Below are positions 1-8,670 of a DNA stretch of 64,000 bases, one piece after another. This DNA comes from Oryzicola mucosus (GTDB lineage: Bacteria > Pseudomonadota > Alphaproteobacteria > Rhizobiales > Rhizobiaceae). Within the stretch, counting starts at the first letter, position 1. The number at the start of each line of letters is the position of its first letter. The notes under the pieces were generated by a model. That model did no database searches, had not been told where the DNA came from, and saw only the letters and a list, made by a program, of their open reading frames with translations. A program made the translations under genes and the position numbers. The DNA is taken from positions 310,001 to 374,000 of the forward strand of contig NZ_JACVVX010000002.1 of the NCBI RefSeq assembly GCF_014534685.1, in the 5' to 3' direction.

Positions 1-1193
1 GCGAATGAGAAGACGGGCTCGATCGCCGGAAGCGTGAACAGGGCAGGGATGCCGCCTTTCGCGGTACTCAACGTATCGCCGGTGCGGACGCCGTCGAGCT
101 TGCCGAGAGCCACGGTCTCGCCGGCTGCTGCGGAAGGCTGCTTGGTCTGATCCTTGCCGAGAAGCCGGTATAGGCCGGAAACCTTCGCATTCGGGCCGCC
201 CGCGCGCCAGAGCTCGGCGCCGTCGGCAATGTCGCCGCAGAGGATACGGCAGACCGACAGCTTTCCGCCATGCGCGGTGTGGATGGTCTTCATGACCTGG
301 GCGACGCCGGCGGCTCCTTCGGGAACGCCCAGCCGCCTGCGGGTTTCCTCCACGCCCGGCGCATCGTGGCGGATCGCCTTGAGCAGGCGGAACACGCCAT
401 TGCCGCGCTCGGCCGTGCCGATCATGACGGGTGTGACCGACCCGTCGCGCAAATCGGCCGAGAGATCGTCGAACACTTCGTCCTTCGGCGGTTCGCGCTC
501 CTCCAGCAACTGCTCCATCAAAAGGTCGTCATGGTCGGCGAGCGTTTCCAGCATCGAGAAGCGCGCTTCGATCTCGCGTTCCTTGTCCTCGCCCGGAATG
601 TCTACGATTTCGGCGGTGGAAAAATCCTTCCAGATGTAAGCGCGCTCCAGCGCCAGATCGATCGAGCCGACCACGGCTTCGCCCTTGCGCAGCGGGATCT
701 GCCGCAGCAAGAGCGGCGCGGCGCTGGCGGGCTGCAGCATTTTCAGCGTGTCGCGGACGCCCAGCGTCGCCTTGTCGATCTTGTTGACAAACACGATGCG
801 CGGCACGCCGAGATCGTCGAGGCGGCGCATGATCATCTGGACGGCAGGTATCTTCTTCTCGTCGGGCTCCACCACGACCACCGCCAGATCGCAGGCAGCG
901 AGAACCGCCTCCGCCTCATAGGCGAATTCCACCGATCCCGGGCAGTCGACGAAGGTGATGCTTTCGCCCATGAAGCTGCAGGTGGCGAACACTGCCTCCA
1001 CGCTCATCGCATGCGCGCGTGCCTCCGGACAGTGATCGGACACGGTGTTGCCCGACGATACGGAATTCTGCTTGGCGATTGCCCCGGTGCGGGCAAGAAT
1101 GGCTTCAAGAAGAGTGGTCTTTCCGCTGGCGTGGGGACCGACGATGGCAATGCATTTCGGTCCCGTGCGTCTTCCTCCGGCGCGATTACCCAT
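1..1193 (-). CDS. Elongation factor G-like translational GTPase (C-terminus beyond window)
   Basis: Translational GTPase related to EF-G, cytoplasmic; only the first 397 residues lie in the window and the gene runs off the left edge. The G1 P-loop reads GPHASGKTT at residues 19-27, where true EF-G has AHIDAGKTT. G3 is DCPG (83-86) and G4 is NKID (137-140), followed by the domain II beta-barrel. The altered P-loop and G3 match the EF-G-like paralogues found beside a canonical EF-G in many alphaproteobacteria, so it is probably not the essential fusA. The ATG at 1193 is preceded by GGAGGT nine bases upstream. Its exact role (translocation, recycling or ribosome rescue) cannot be told from sequence. 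Antisense ORFs in this stretch are shadows. Confidence 0.88.
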   Translation of the reverse strand, partial: MGNRAGGRRTGPKCIAIVGPHASGKTTLLEAILARTGAIAKQNSVSSGNTVSDHCPEARAHAMSVEAVFATCSFMGESITFVDCPGSVEFAYEAEAVLAACDLAVVVVEPDEKKIPAVQMIMRRLDDLGVPRIVFVNKIDKATLGVRDTLKMLQPASAAPLLLRQIPLRKGEAVVGSIDLALERAYIWKDFSTAEIVDIPGEDKEREIEARFSMLETLADHDDLLMEQLLEEREPPKDEVFDDLSADLRDGSVTPVMIGTAERGNGVFRLLKAIRHDAPGVEETRRRLGVPEGAAGVAQVMKTIHTAHGGKLSVCRILCGDIADGAELWRAGGPNAKVSGLYRLLGKDQTKQPSAAAGETVALGKLDGVRTGDTLSTAKGGIPALFTLPAIEPVFSF

Positions 1194-1355
1194 GACGAGC
1201 TGACCTCCACTCAGGCGTTTCCTCCGATGAGCGGCGGCCGGCCTGTTCGGCCGTCGCGGACGCGGTTTTCAGCGCTAACCGTTTGTCCGCGGGCATGGTC
1301 CCACGGCTTGCCTATCAGGGCAAGAGGTTTGAAATCGAGGCTTCAGGCAAAGAAA

Positions 1356-1383
1356 AGCCCGGCAGGTTTGCGCCTGCCGGGCT
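1356..1383 (-). terminator. Rho-independent terminator of the MFS permease gene
   Basis: An 11-bp perfect stem (AGCCCGGCAGG with loop TTTGCG) lies 23 bases past the permease stop. On the minus strand it is followed by TTTCTTTGCC, a usable U-tract. Confidence 0.85.
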
Positions 1384-1405
1384 CCGCGGTCGGACGGTGA
1401 AGCCG

Positions 1406-3109
1406 TCAGTCCCTGTCGCTGAGATCCGTACCGAGCGTGTCCTTGATGAAGATCATGCCGATGATCAGCGTCATGGCTGCAATCGCTATCGGGTACCAGA
1501 GGCCGTAGTAGATATCGCCCCTGGCGGCGCTCATGGCGAAGACGGTCGCCGGCAGCAGTCCGCCGAACCAGCCATTGCCGATGTGATAGGGCAGCGACAT
1601 GCCGGTGTAGCGGATGCGGGTCGGGAACATCTCGACCAGGATGGCGGCAATCGGGCCATAGACCATGGTCACATACAGCACGAGGATGAACAGGACGCCG
1701 ATGACCTTCGGCCAGCTGACCTGCGCCGGATCGGCCACCATGGCATAGGTGCCTGTAGCCTCGTTCAGCACCAGCGGGTAGCCCGCATCGTGCAGCGACT
1801 TGTGGACCGCGTTGTTGAAGGCGGTGGTCTGTGCGGCGGCATCCGCGCCGGCCTGTATGGCATCGAACGACGCAACCGTCTCGCTGCCCACCGTCACGGT
1901 CGCCGGGGTGCCAGGCGCCGCTGTCGTCACCACGTCGTACGGCACCGAGTTGCGGGCGAGGAAGCCCGTGGCGATGTCACAGGAGGTGGTGAACTTGGCG
2001 GTGCCGACCGGGTTGAACTGGAAGGTGCAATCGCCGGGAGCGGCGGTCACCGTGGCGCGGATGTCCTGCTGGGCCTGGGCGAGGGCAGGATTGGCAGCCC
2101 AGGTCAGTGCCTTGAACAGCGGGAAGTAGGTGACGATGGCGAGCGCCAGGCCGGCCATGATGATCGGCTTGCGGCCGATTTTGTCAGACAGCCAGCCGAA
2201 GAAGACGAAGAAGCCGGTGCCGAGCGCAAGTGCGATGGCGATCATGATGTTGACCGAGACGCCGTCCACCTTGAGCACGTTCTGCAGGAAGAACAGCGCG
2301 TAGAACTGTCCGGAATACCAGACCACGGCCTGGCCGGCGGTGAGGCCGAACAGAGCGAGCAGGGCGATGCGGGCATTCTTCCACTGGCCGAAAGCCTCAG
2401 ACAGCGGAGCCTTGGAGCCCTTGCCCTCTTCCTTCATGCGCTGGAAGGCGGGCGATTCGTTCAGCGACAGGCGGATCCAGACGGAGATGCCCAGAAGCGC
2501 GGCCGACAGCAGGAACGGTACGCGCCAGCCCCAGGCGGCGAACGTTTCCTTGCCGAGCCAGGTCTGGATGACCAGGATGACGACCAGCGACAGGAACAGG
2601 CCCAGCGTCGCCGTGGTCTGGATCCATGAGGTGTAATAACCGCGGCGGTCATCGGGCGCGTGTTCGGCGACATAGGTCGCAGCACCGCCATATTCGCCGC
2701 CCAGCGCCAGGCCCTGCAGCATGCGCAGGATGATCAGGATGATCGGAGCGAGAATGCCGATGGTCGCGGACCCTGGCAGCAGGCCGACCAGGAAGGTCGA
2801 CAGACCCATGATCAGGATCGTCACGAGGAAGGTGTATTTACGGCCGACGAGATCGCCGAGGCGACCGAACACCAGCGCGCCGAATGGGCGCACGAGGAAG
2901 CCGGCGGCAAAGGCCAGCAGGGCGAAGATGTTGCGAGTGGCTTCGGGATACTGGCTGAAGAAGGCCGTTCCGATAAAGGCGGCGAGCGAGCCGTAGAGAT
3001 AGAAATCGTACCATTCGAAGACGGTACCGAGCGAGGAGGCGAAGATGACCTTCTTCTCCTCGCGCGTCATTGAACGGCTGCGCGAGCCGCTGGTGGCCGA
3101 AATTGCCAT
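1406..3109 (-). CDS. MFS transporter of the metabolite:H+ symporter (MHS) type with inserted loop
   Basis: Inner-membrane secondary transporter. The N-terminal GTVFEWYDFYLYG motif (about residues 29-41) is the hallmark of the MHS subfamily, which includes ShiA, ProP and KgtP and imports organic acids, betaines or shikimate by proton symport. The start at 3109 has GGGAGGAG about 9 bases upstream; the frame is open further upstream but without a ribosome site. At 567 residues it is some 110-120 longer than usual. The extra length is one hydrophilic insert (about residues 335-460) with two cysteines, rich in Ala, Thr and Val, between transmembrane segments in the C-terminal half. The substrate cannot be assigned. 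It appears to be a single-gene unit ending in a strong hairpin. Confidence 0.9.
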   Translation of the reverse strand: MAISATSGSRSRSMTREEKKVIFASSLGTVFEWYDFYLYGSLAAFIGTAFFSQYPEATRNIFALLAFAAGFLVRPFGALVFGRLGDLVGRKYTFLVTILIMGLSTFLVGLLPGSATIGILAPIILIILRMLQGLALGGEYGGAATYVAEHAPDDRRGYYTSWIQTTATLGLFLSLVVILVIQTWLGKETFAAWGWRVPFLLSAALLGISVWIRLSLNESPAFQRMKEEGKGSKAPLSEAFGQWKNARIALLALFGLTAGQAVVWYSGQFYALFFLQNVLKVDGVSVNIMIAIALALGTGFFVFFGWLSDKIGRKPIIMAGLALAIVTYFPLFKALTWAANPALAQAQQDIRATVTAAPGDCTFQFNPVGTAKFTTSCDIATGFLARNSVPYDVVTTAAPGTPATVTVGSETVASFDAIQAGADAAAQTTAFNNAVHKSLHDAGYPLVLNEATGTYAMVADPAQVSWPKVIGVLFILVLYVTMVYGPIAAILVEMFPTRIRYTGMSLPYHIGNGWFGGLLPATVFAMSAARGDIYYGLWYPIAIAAMTLIIGMIFIKDTLGTDLSDRD

Positions 3110-3300
3110 GTGCTGTGTCTCCTCCCGAGATCGTGCCGGCGGACACGCGGAAATCCCCTCCTGGAAATCCACCGACCTTGACGACTCAGGAATCGTAACC
3201 CTGGAGTACCGCCCGCGCCAATCGCTGCTTTGGGCTTATGACCTTAGTCGTAATTTCGGGCGCCGAGATGCCAGCGGACGAACCGCACCGCAAGCGGGGA

Positions 3301-3323
3301 GCGGGAGACGCTGCGTCTCCCGC
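3301..3323 (-). terminator. Hairpin after the ribbon-helix-helix gene
   Basis: GCGGGAGACG-CTG-CGTCTCCCGC is a perfect 10-bp stem starting 10 bases past the stop of the small gene. There is no clear U-run, so it is either a weak terminator or a 3'-end stabiliser. Confidence 0.5.
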
Positions 3324-3332
3324 AGAGCCGTT

Positions 3333-3503
3333 TCAGGCTGCCTTGTCTTCGCCGTGCTCGAGATAGCCACGGTCGCGCAGCCAACGTGCGATGATGAGTT
3401 CCACCATGGAGGAAACCGAGCGGTGGTCTTCCTTTGCGGCCTTGATCAGCGCTTCCTTGAGGTCGCGTTCGATGCGGAAGCCGAGAGGGTGCGTCTTGGT
3501 CAT
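3333..3503 (-). CDS. Small ribbon-helix-helix-like protein (56 aa)
   Basis: A 56-residue protein starting MTKTHPLGFRIERDLKEAL. A short beta strand (HPLGFRIE) followed by two amphipathic helices with a turn at EDHRSVSSMVE matches the ribbon-helix-helix (CopG/Arc-like) DNA-binding fold. Such proteins bind DNA as dimers and regulate genes or act as antitoxins. No toxin gene is visible next to it, so a free-standing regulator is more likely. Its target is unknown. The ATG at 3503 follows a modest AAGGAT-like sequence. The family call rests on fold pattern only. Confidence 0.7.
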   Translation of the reverse strand: MTKTHPLGFRIERDLKEALIKAAKEDHRSVSSMVELIIARWLRDRGYLEHGEDKAA

Positions 3504-3587
3504 GTCGTATCCTTGAAAAGTGCCTGAGCGCCTTGGCCTTCAATCGAGGGGGCGCGGGGTATTGCCGCGATCGAGCGGCAGGGCTTT

Positions 3588-3983
3588 TCAGGAAAGAGCC
3601 GGCGGGCCTCGTGGCGCGGCATCCCAAAGGTTCTGGCGCTCTGCCGGCGCAATCGGCTGATCGGTCCGGTTCGGCGCTGAAAGACGATTGCGATAGAGGT
3701 CCTTGGGCAGCGCAGTTGCGGACCCGTCGGTGTCGAACTCGACGAAGGCGAAGCTTTTCTTGTCCTCGTCGGGGACACCTTGATCAGGCAGGCCAGCGGA
3801 ATTCGTCGGGAGGATGGGGAGGTCGGCGGATGTCGAATGGCCGGCAGATTTGATGCCGGTCGTTCCAAACCCCGTGGCCGCACGCAGGGGCACGAGCGAC
3901 AATGCCAGCACGCAGATGAACAGCAGCAAGGTGCGAAGTTGCACTTTGCCCCGATCCGTCCGCTGCTGTTGACGTTTCTGCAT
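3588..3983 (-). CDS. Hypothetical membrane-anchored or exported protein
   Basis: A 131-residue reading frame with a basic N-terminus (MQKRQQQRTDRGK) and one hydrophobic segment at about residues 17-36 (LRTLLLFICVLALSLVPLRA), which could be an uncleaved anchor or a signal peptide. The rest is hydrophilic and shows no known motif. It sits 84 bases upstream of the ribbon-helix-helix gene on the same strand. The ribosome site before 3983 is weak, and no family is recognised, so the gene could be spurious. Confidence 0.5.
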   Translation of the reverse strand: MQKRQQQRTDRGKVQLRTLLLFICVLALSLVPLRAATGFGTTGIKSAGHSTSADLPILPTNSAGLPDQGVPDEDKKSFAFVEFDTDGSATALPKDLYRNRLSAPNRTDQPIAPAERQNLWDAAPRGPPALS

Positions 3984-4147
3984 GATGCCGGCCGAGAGTC
4001 CGTGTCCTAGGGGTCAATCCTAGCAAGTCGGGCGGGCGCATACAATGTATGAGGAGTCACGTTTTTCGTGAAACCAAGAAAAACCCTTGTTCCAGCAATG
4101 ATTTTGGCTGGAGCGGGATCGATGGCGTAGATGGAGCTCGAAGGGTC

Positions 4148-5167
4148 CTAGAAGAGGCCGAGCTTGATGTCCGGTTCCGCCGCAACGGAAATGGACTGCA
4201 CCTTGCGGCTGCGGACGCGATCCCGGCCGAGGCCGGTCTCGTCGAGCAGGCCTTTGCGCTTGGCATCGAAATAATAGCCGCGCTGGTAGAGCTTGTCTGC
4301 CAGCCTCTGGTCGCCGTCAGCGACCATGAAGGCGCCGCGCAGATATTTAACGGAGTATTTAAGGTTGGTCTCGGCATCGAGCAGGCCGTTTGCCGGGCCG
4401 TCATAGCCCATGCCGCGCGCCGTCGCATGCTTGATCTGCATCAGGCCCCAATGACCCTTGTTGTAGGCTTCGGCGCGGAAATTGCTCTCGCGCTTGACCA
4501 CGCTGCGGACGAGATCGACCGGAACCTCGTAGAGAGCGGCGTATTTCACGATCAGGTTTTCGAGGCCGCTGCCGGATTTCGCAGGCGCCGCAGGCACCGG
4601 AATTGTCGCAGGCTTATCCAACTTGGCAAAAGCCACGAGCTGGGCCTCCGGCTGTTCTTCTGCAGGCGCTTTTTTGGCAGCAGTTGCCGTCTTCGCGGCC
4701 GTTGGGATCAGCGTCGGAGCCGGCGGGAAGACCGTGGTGTCTTCGCTCTTGGCAACGGTCGCAGCCTCGGCTTTGGGCGCCTGTTCCGTCTCCGCTGCTT
4801 TCACAGGGGCCGGAGCGACGGCCTGCGGGGCCGGCATTGAGGCAGTTTGGGTCGTCGCAGCTGCTGCATTTTCGGGCGTAGCGTCCGCGATGGCGGGCTC
4901 CTTGGCCGCTGCTTCGGCTGTTTCAGCCTGTGCCGTCGGCAGTTGAGCGGTCTGGAATGCAGCGGTGGTGGTGGTTTTCACCGCCGCGTAGGAAACGGGA
5001 ACTACGGCAACAGTGTCGGGAAGGGCAAGATCGGCGTCGGCTGTTGCCGTGCTCTGCGTGGCGGGAGCAAGGCTCGTCGAAAGCTCATTGCTTGTGGTGC
5101 TGCAGCCGGAGAGTTGGGCGCCTGCGGCAATCGTCACGGCAGCCAAAAAGAAGGTGTTGCGCTTCAT
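4148..5167 (-). CDS. Lytic transglycosylase domain lipoprotein
   Basis: A periplasmic peptidoglycan-cleaving lipoprotein of 339 residues. The chosen start gives a signal peptide ending in a lipobox (LSGC, about residues 19-22). The frame extends 16 codons further upstream, but that would bury the signal peptide. An Ala/Pro/Thr-rich linker covers about residues 25-200. The C-terminal SLT domain (about 215-310) carries the catalytic glutamate in VVKRESNFR (about residue 227) and the GLMQIK motif. Family knowledge: such enzymes cut the MurNAc-GlcNAc bond with 1,6-anhydro product formation. The long low-complexity linker probably lets the domain span the periplasm. It is a single gene with no obvious partner. 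Confidence 0.88.
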   Translation of the reverse strand: MKRNTFFLAAVTIAAGAQLSGCSTTSNELSTSLAPATQSTATADADLALPDTVAVVPVSYAAVKTTTTAAFQTAQLPTAQAETAEAAAKEPAIADATPENAAAATTQTASMPAPQAVAPAPVKAAETEQAPKAEAATVAKSEDTTVFPPAPTLIPTAAKTATAAKKAPAEEQPEAQLVAFAKLDKPATIPVPAAPAKSGSGLENLIVKYAALYEVPVDLVRSVVKRESNFRAEAYNKGHWGLMQIKHATARGMGYDGPANGLLDAETNLKYSVKYLRGAFMVADGDQRLADKLYQRGYYFDAKRKGLLDETGLGRDRVRSRKVQSISVAAEPDIKLGLF

Positions 5168-5421
5168 CCCAGCCCTTGAAAGCTGTTTCTCATTAACCAG
5201 CAAAGTCACGTTCATTACCGATCGTTAACTTCTGCCCGCTCGAAGCCCATGTACACCAGCAACGATAGTTGAGCAATCCGGGAGCGGATGAACAAGTATT
5301 TCACCGAGATAACAGGATGTTTTCACTCACTATTTTTGGCCTGATCCAAAGATGGGGAAATCCATGTTCCATATTTGTTCTTGGATTGGATCACTGCTAT
5401 AGTTAGCCGTTGGAGGTCGCC

Positions 5422-5997
5422 GTGAATGCTTCGCACAAACCAGTCCATGGACATCAGCTGTTCGAAACCGCCTTGGGGTGGATGGGTGTGGCGTGGAGCG
5501 AAAAGGGCGTAAGGCGGTTTCAATTGCCCGACCGCGACAAGGATCGAACCGCCAGTCAGCTTGCATCGCGCCTACCCACCGGCCTCGTCTCGACAGCCGC
5601 TGCGCCTGATTGGATCGATCGGCTGATTCAGGATGTAAAGATGTATGCTGAGGGTGCCCCAATCCAGTTCGCGTCCGTTCCGGTCAATCTCGATGGTGTC
5701 GATGCGTTCAGGCTGGCGGTCTATGCCCGGACTCGCCAGCTTTCCTACGGCGAGACCCTGAGCTACGGAGAGTTGGCGGCGCGTTCGGGATATGAAGGGC
5801 TTGCGCGTGAGGTCGGCCAGGCGATGGGTTCCAATCCGGTGCCGCTCATCATTCCATGCCATCGCGTTCTAGCCGCCGGAAACCGTATCGGCGGCTTCTC
5901 AGCACCGGGCGGCTCTGCCAGCAAACAGCGCATGCTTTCGCTGGAAGGCGTCAGAACCGGGCCGCCGCCCCCGGCGCAGGCGTCATTCGGCTTCTGA
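5422..5997 (+). CDS. ogt: Methylated-DNA--protein-cysteine S-methyltransferase
   Basis: Direct reversal repair of O6-alkylguanine and O4-alkylthymine: the alkyl group is moved irreversibly to a cysteine. The acceptor motif PCHRV is present (about residues 144-148), in the context VPLIIPCHRVLAAGNRIGGF, and the helix-turn-helix segment TLSYGELAARSG binds DNA. The length (191 residues) fits Ogt rather than Ada. The start is uncertain: GTG at 5422 has GGAGGT four bases upstream, while a TTG at 5410 would add four residues. There is no fused AraC domain, so it is not Ada itself. Confidence 0.9.
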   Translation: MNASHKPVHGHQLFETALGWMGVAWSEKGVRRFQLPDRDKDRTASQLASRLPTGLVSTAAAPDWIDRLIQDVKMYAEGAPIQFASVPVNLDGVDAFRLAVYARTRQLSYGETLSYGELAARSGYEGLAREVGQAMGSNPVPLIIPCHRVLAAGNRIGGFSAPGGSASKQRMLSLEGVRTGPPPPAQASFGF

Positions 5998-6023
5998 GGG
6001 CCGGCTTCTGAGGACGTAACCGC

Positions 6024-6344
6024 TCAGCGCCGGGGGAAAATGAAAAAGTCGTCGCTGCGAATCTTCATCTTGCAGTTGTAGACGGGGCAGGATTGGCGGT
6101 CGGCGCTTGGAACGAAGGCGCGTGTCGCCTCCATGCCAGGCGAACAATATTGGTCGGCAAGAACATAGCGATCATAACGCTGTACGCCCGATTGCGGCGA
6201 TTTCCAGCGCAGGATGACGGCGCCTTCATTGACGACGGCGGATTGAATCTGCCGACACTGCATCGATGTCGACGTGTAGCGCGAGATTGCCTGGGCATCG
6301 GCGGCTATCAGGCAGAGGCAGGCGGCCAGCAAGAATTTTTTCAT
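6024..6344 (-). CDS. Small exported protein of unknown function
   Basis: A 106-residue protein with a clear signal peptide (MKKFLLAACLCLIAADAQA) and four cysteines in the mature part that could form disulfides in the periplasm. The start at 6344 is fixed by GGAGGA five bases upstream. No domain is recognised. It is probably a small periplasmic protein with a lineage-restricted distribution. The gene stands alone and faces away from cspA. Confidence 0.75.
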   Translation of the reverse strand: MKKFLLAACLCLIAADAQAISRYTSTSMQCRQIQSAVVNEGAVILRWKSPQSGVQRYDRYVLADQYCSPGMEATRAFVPSADRQSCPVYNCKMKIRSDDFFIFPRR

Positions 6345-6619
6345 GGGATCCTCCGGGAACCTAGACCCGTTGATCATAACACCGTTGCGGGATTTTTGTT
6401 GCCCGCCGCCGCCGACTTTTTCGCGCGGTTTTGGCGAGATGAGACCAATGTCTCTTGTGCTGTCGCTTTATTTGCCTTATATCTGCGGCGTTGATATTTG
6501 GCCGATTGATCCGGGCCTGCGGTTTTCCCGTTTGCTGACGTCTATCTCCAAAATTTCGATACCATCAGTTGGGTAAGGCCCTGGCTGGAGTCAGCGTTTA
6601 GATACAAAGGAAAACTATC

Positions 6620-6832
6620 ATGGCAACCGGAACTGTTAAGTGGTTCAACGCCACCAAGGGATTTGGTTTCATTCAGCCTGACGCAGGTGGTGCAGATGTG
6701 TTCGTTCACATCTCCGCAGTCGAGCGCGCAGGCATGTCGAATCTGGTCGAAGGCCAGAAGATCAATTTCGAGATCGAGCAGGACCGCCGCACCGGCAAGT
6801 CGTCTGCTGGTTCTCTGAGCAAGGCAGCCTGA
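6620..6832 (+). CDS. cspA: Cold-shock protein, CspA family
   Basis: A 70-residue single cold-shock domain that binds single-stranded nucleic acid and acts as an RNA chaperone. RNP1 appears as KGFGFI and RNP2 as VFVHI, after the conserved opening [19 protein letters not shown]. The ribosome site AAGGA is nine bases upstream. The 275-base gap upstream probably includes the long 5' leader usual for csp genes, through which temperature controls mRNA folding; this last point is inferred. About 160 bases separate the stop codon from the terminator. Confidence 0.95.
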   Translation: MATGTVKWFNATKGFGFIQPDAGGADVFVHISAVERAGMSNLVEGQKINFEIEQDRRTGKSSAGSLSKAA

Positions 6833-6995
6833 TTTTCGAGCGCGCGCCGGACGAAGGTCCAAGGCGTGCGGCGAGTCACGGATGTACTGGCAGTCGCGTG
6901 TTGAGCGCGCTGGAGTTTGAAGACTGAAGGACGATGCGGCAGATTGCCGTGGGCCTTTGTCTGAAACCTCTTTATCAGGCTACCAAGCCACGGAA

Positions 6996-7019
6996 GGCGG
7001 GATCTGTCCCGCCTTTTTT
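6996..7019 (+). terminator. Rho-independent terminator of cspA
   Basis: GGCGGGA-TCTG-TCCCGCC followed by TTTTTT is a textbook terminator. It lies about 163 bases after the cspA stop, leaving a long 3' untranslated region. Confidence 0.92.
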
Positions 7020-7092
7020 GTTGTCTGCAAGACCCTTCTGGACGGGTAGGCGACCCGACTGCTGACAGAGGAAATCCGGCGAGGTGCGCTCC

Positions 7093-7707
7093 CTAAGCGG
7101 GCAGCCAATCCATCGGCACATGCCCCGGATCCTGTTCGACGCGCCTCAGCCATGCTGCAACCGCCGGATAGCGCTGCACATCGAAACCGCCTTCATCCGC
7201 GACATGGGTATAAGCGTAGAGTGCGATGTCGGCGACGCTGAACTCATCTCCCGCAAAGAAATCGTTGGCCGCGAGATGCTTGTCCATCACGCCGAGCGCC
7301 TTGTTGCCGCGTTCCAGTGTGGCGGCGAGACGCTCGGGCGTCGCATCCTTGGCCCGGTTGGGGAATGTCAGCAAAGCGCGGCGCACCGCGATATAGGGTT
7401 CGTGGCTGTATTGCTCGAAGAACAGCCACTGATAGGTCAGCGCGCGCGCATATTTGTCCTGGGGCAGAAGCCGTGTGCCCTCGGCAAGAAACAGAAGCAT
7501 GGCGTTGGACTCGGCGATGAAGCGACCGTCTTCGAGCTCAAGCAGCGGCACCATGGCATTGGGATTTTTGGCGGTGAACGCGGCCGAGCGCGTTGCGCCG
7601 TCATGCGAGCTGACTTCCACATTGCGGAAGGGGATGCCCAGCTTGGCCATGGCCAGGCGTGGCTTGTAACAGTTGCCGCTGTCGATCATCCCATAAAGCG
7701 TCATCAT
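7093..7707 (-). CDS. Glutathione S-transferase family protein
   Basis: A 204-residue cytosolic GST. The N-terminal thioredoxin-like domain (about residues 1-80) contains the cis-proline segment MVPLLELEDG and the glutathione gamma-glutamyl contact ESNAML. The all-helical C-terminal domain includes the FSVADIALYAY N-capping-box motif. The family conjugates glutathione to electrophiles or acts as a thiol reductase. The N-terminal DSGNCYKPRL keeps Ser and Cys residues where the catalytic hydroxyl or thiol is expected. The start is MM at 7707 or 7704, with GGAGCG upstream. The substrate is unknown. Confidence 0.9.
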   Translation of the reverse strand: MMTLYGMIDSGNCYKPRLAMAKLGIPFRNVEVSSHDGATRSAAFTAKNPNAMVPLLELEDGRFIAESNAMLLFLAEGTRLLPQDKYARALTYQWLFFEQYSHEPYIAVRRALLTFPNRAKDATPERLAATLERGNKALGVMDKHLAANDFFAGDEFSVADIALYAYTHVADEGGFDVQRYPAVAAWLRRVEQDPGHVPMDWLPA

Positions 7708-7811
7708 TGCCGGTCGCTCCCATTCTGCACGCGCTTTATCGCGCGCAGGCAGGCATCAATCCAACGATTTGTTTTGCAGCGATCCATCAGCGAAATTGAA
7801 GGATCGTCGGT

Positions 7812-8666
7812 TCACCCGAACAGCGGGACGACGACGCCTTCTCTGGGCCGCAGCGCCGAAAGCGCTCGCGCCGTCATGTCGATCACCATGCCCACCGGTT
7901 GCGTCATCTGGAGATAGCGTCCCTGTAGAAGGTCCGCCTGAGAGGCTATGGCGACGTCGAGATGGTGCTCGGTCTCGATGCCCTCCACAAGGACCGTCAT
8001 GCCCTGGTCCTGAAGGCCGGCAACGACCGAGTGGAACAGGTGGATCGTCGCCTTGTCGCGGCACGCCTGGGCGATCAGCGTGCGGTCGATGCGCACAAGA
8101 TCGGGGCGCATGATCTCGATGGCGTTGGCGTCGGGCTGATCGGCGCCGCCGAGCCGGAGCGCGACACGGATGCCGAGCGCGCGCATGCGGTCGGCAGCGG
8201 CCAGAAGCTGCCTGGTGCTCTGGGCGGCGGCGATATGGCAGATAAGGCGGCTGGCGCGGATCGAACCCAGCTCGATCTGCGCGGTCATGAAGGCGAGCTT
8301 TTCGAAAACGCGTGCCGCCGTTTCGCTGCGGGCAGGGGCTTCCATGCTGAAGATCAGCGCCATGTCCGTGGCGCAGAGCTGGCGGTGGTTGGCGAGTTGA
8401 AGCATGCCGAGCATTTCGGCAACCAGCCTGCGGTCCTGCGCCCTTACAGTGTCGAAGAACTCTGCGAAGGTGGCCGGATGGCCGTGACGATACGGGACGA
8501 GAAAGGTCTCCATCGCCGCCGGTACGACCGTCACGCCATCGCAGGCGAAGGCGGCCTTTGTCATGTTGCGAATGCGGTACTCGCCGTACACGCCGTACTC
8601 GATCCCCAGTTCGTCGGCAACGATGGCCCGCTCGAACATCGGGGCGTCAACGCCCTTGTCTGTCAC
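7812..8666 (-). CDS. Degenerate EAL-domain protein (probable pseudo-enzyme)
   Basis: A 284-residue protein related to cyclic-di-GMP phosphodiesterases. It starts with GTG at 8666, four bases after the stop of the upstream EAL gene, with GGAGAG seven bases before the start. It aligns along its length with the upstream protein: GVYGEYRI against GVWGEYVL, RPDLVRIDRTLI against RPDIIKFDGRWI, LVEGIETEHHLD against VFEGIEQGWQIE. Several catalytic positions are lost: the asparagine of FVNFNPS (here IFSMEAP), the glutamate of VCEVTEQ (here ICHIAAAQ), the metal-binding DDYG (here RLGG) and the lysine (now arginine). It probably senses or binds a partner rather than cutting c-di-GMP. Cotranscription with the upstream gene is inferred. 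Confidence 0.82.
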   Translation of the reverse strand: MTDKGVDAPMFERAIVADELGIEYGVYGEYRIRNMTKAAFACDGVTVVPAAMETFLVPYRHGHPATFAEFFDTVRAQDRRLVAEMLGMLQLANHRQLCATDMALIFSMEAPARSETAARVFEKLAFMTAQIELGSIRASRLICHIAAAQSTRQLLAAADRMRALGIRVALRLGGADQPDANAIEIMRPDLVRIDRTLIAQACRDKATIHLFHSVVAGLQDQGMTVLVEGIETEHHLDVAIASQADLLQGRYLQMTQPVGMVIDMTARALSALRPREGVVVPLFG

Positions 8667-8670
8667 TCAA

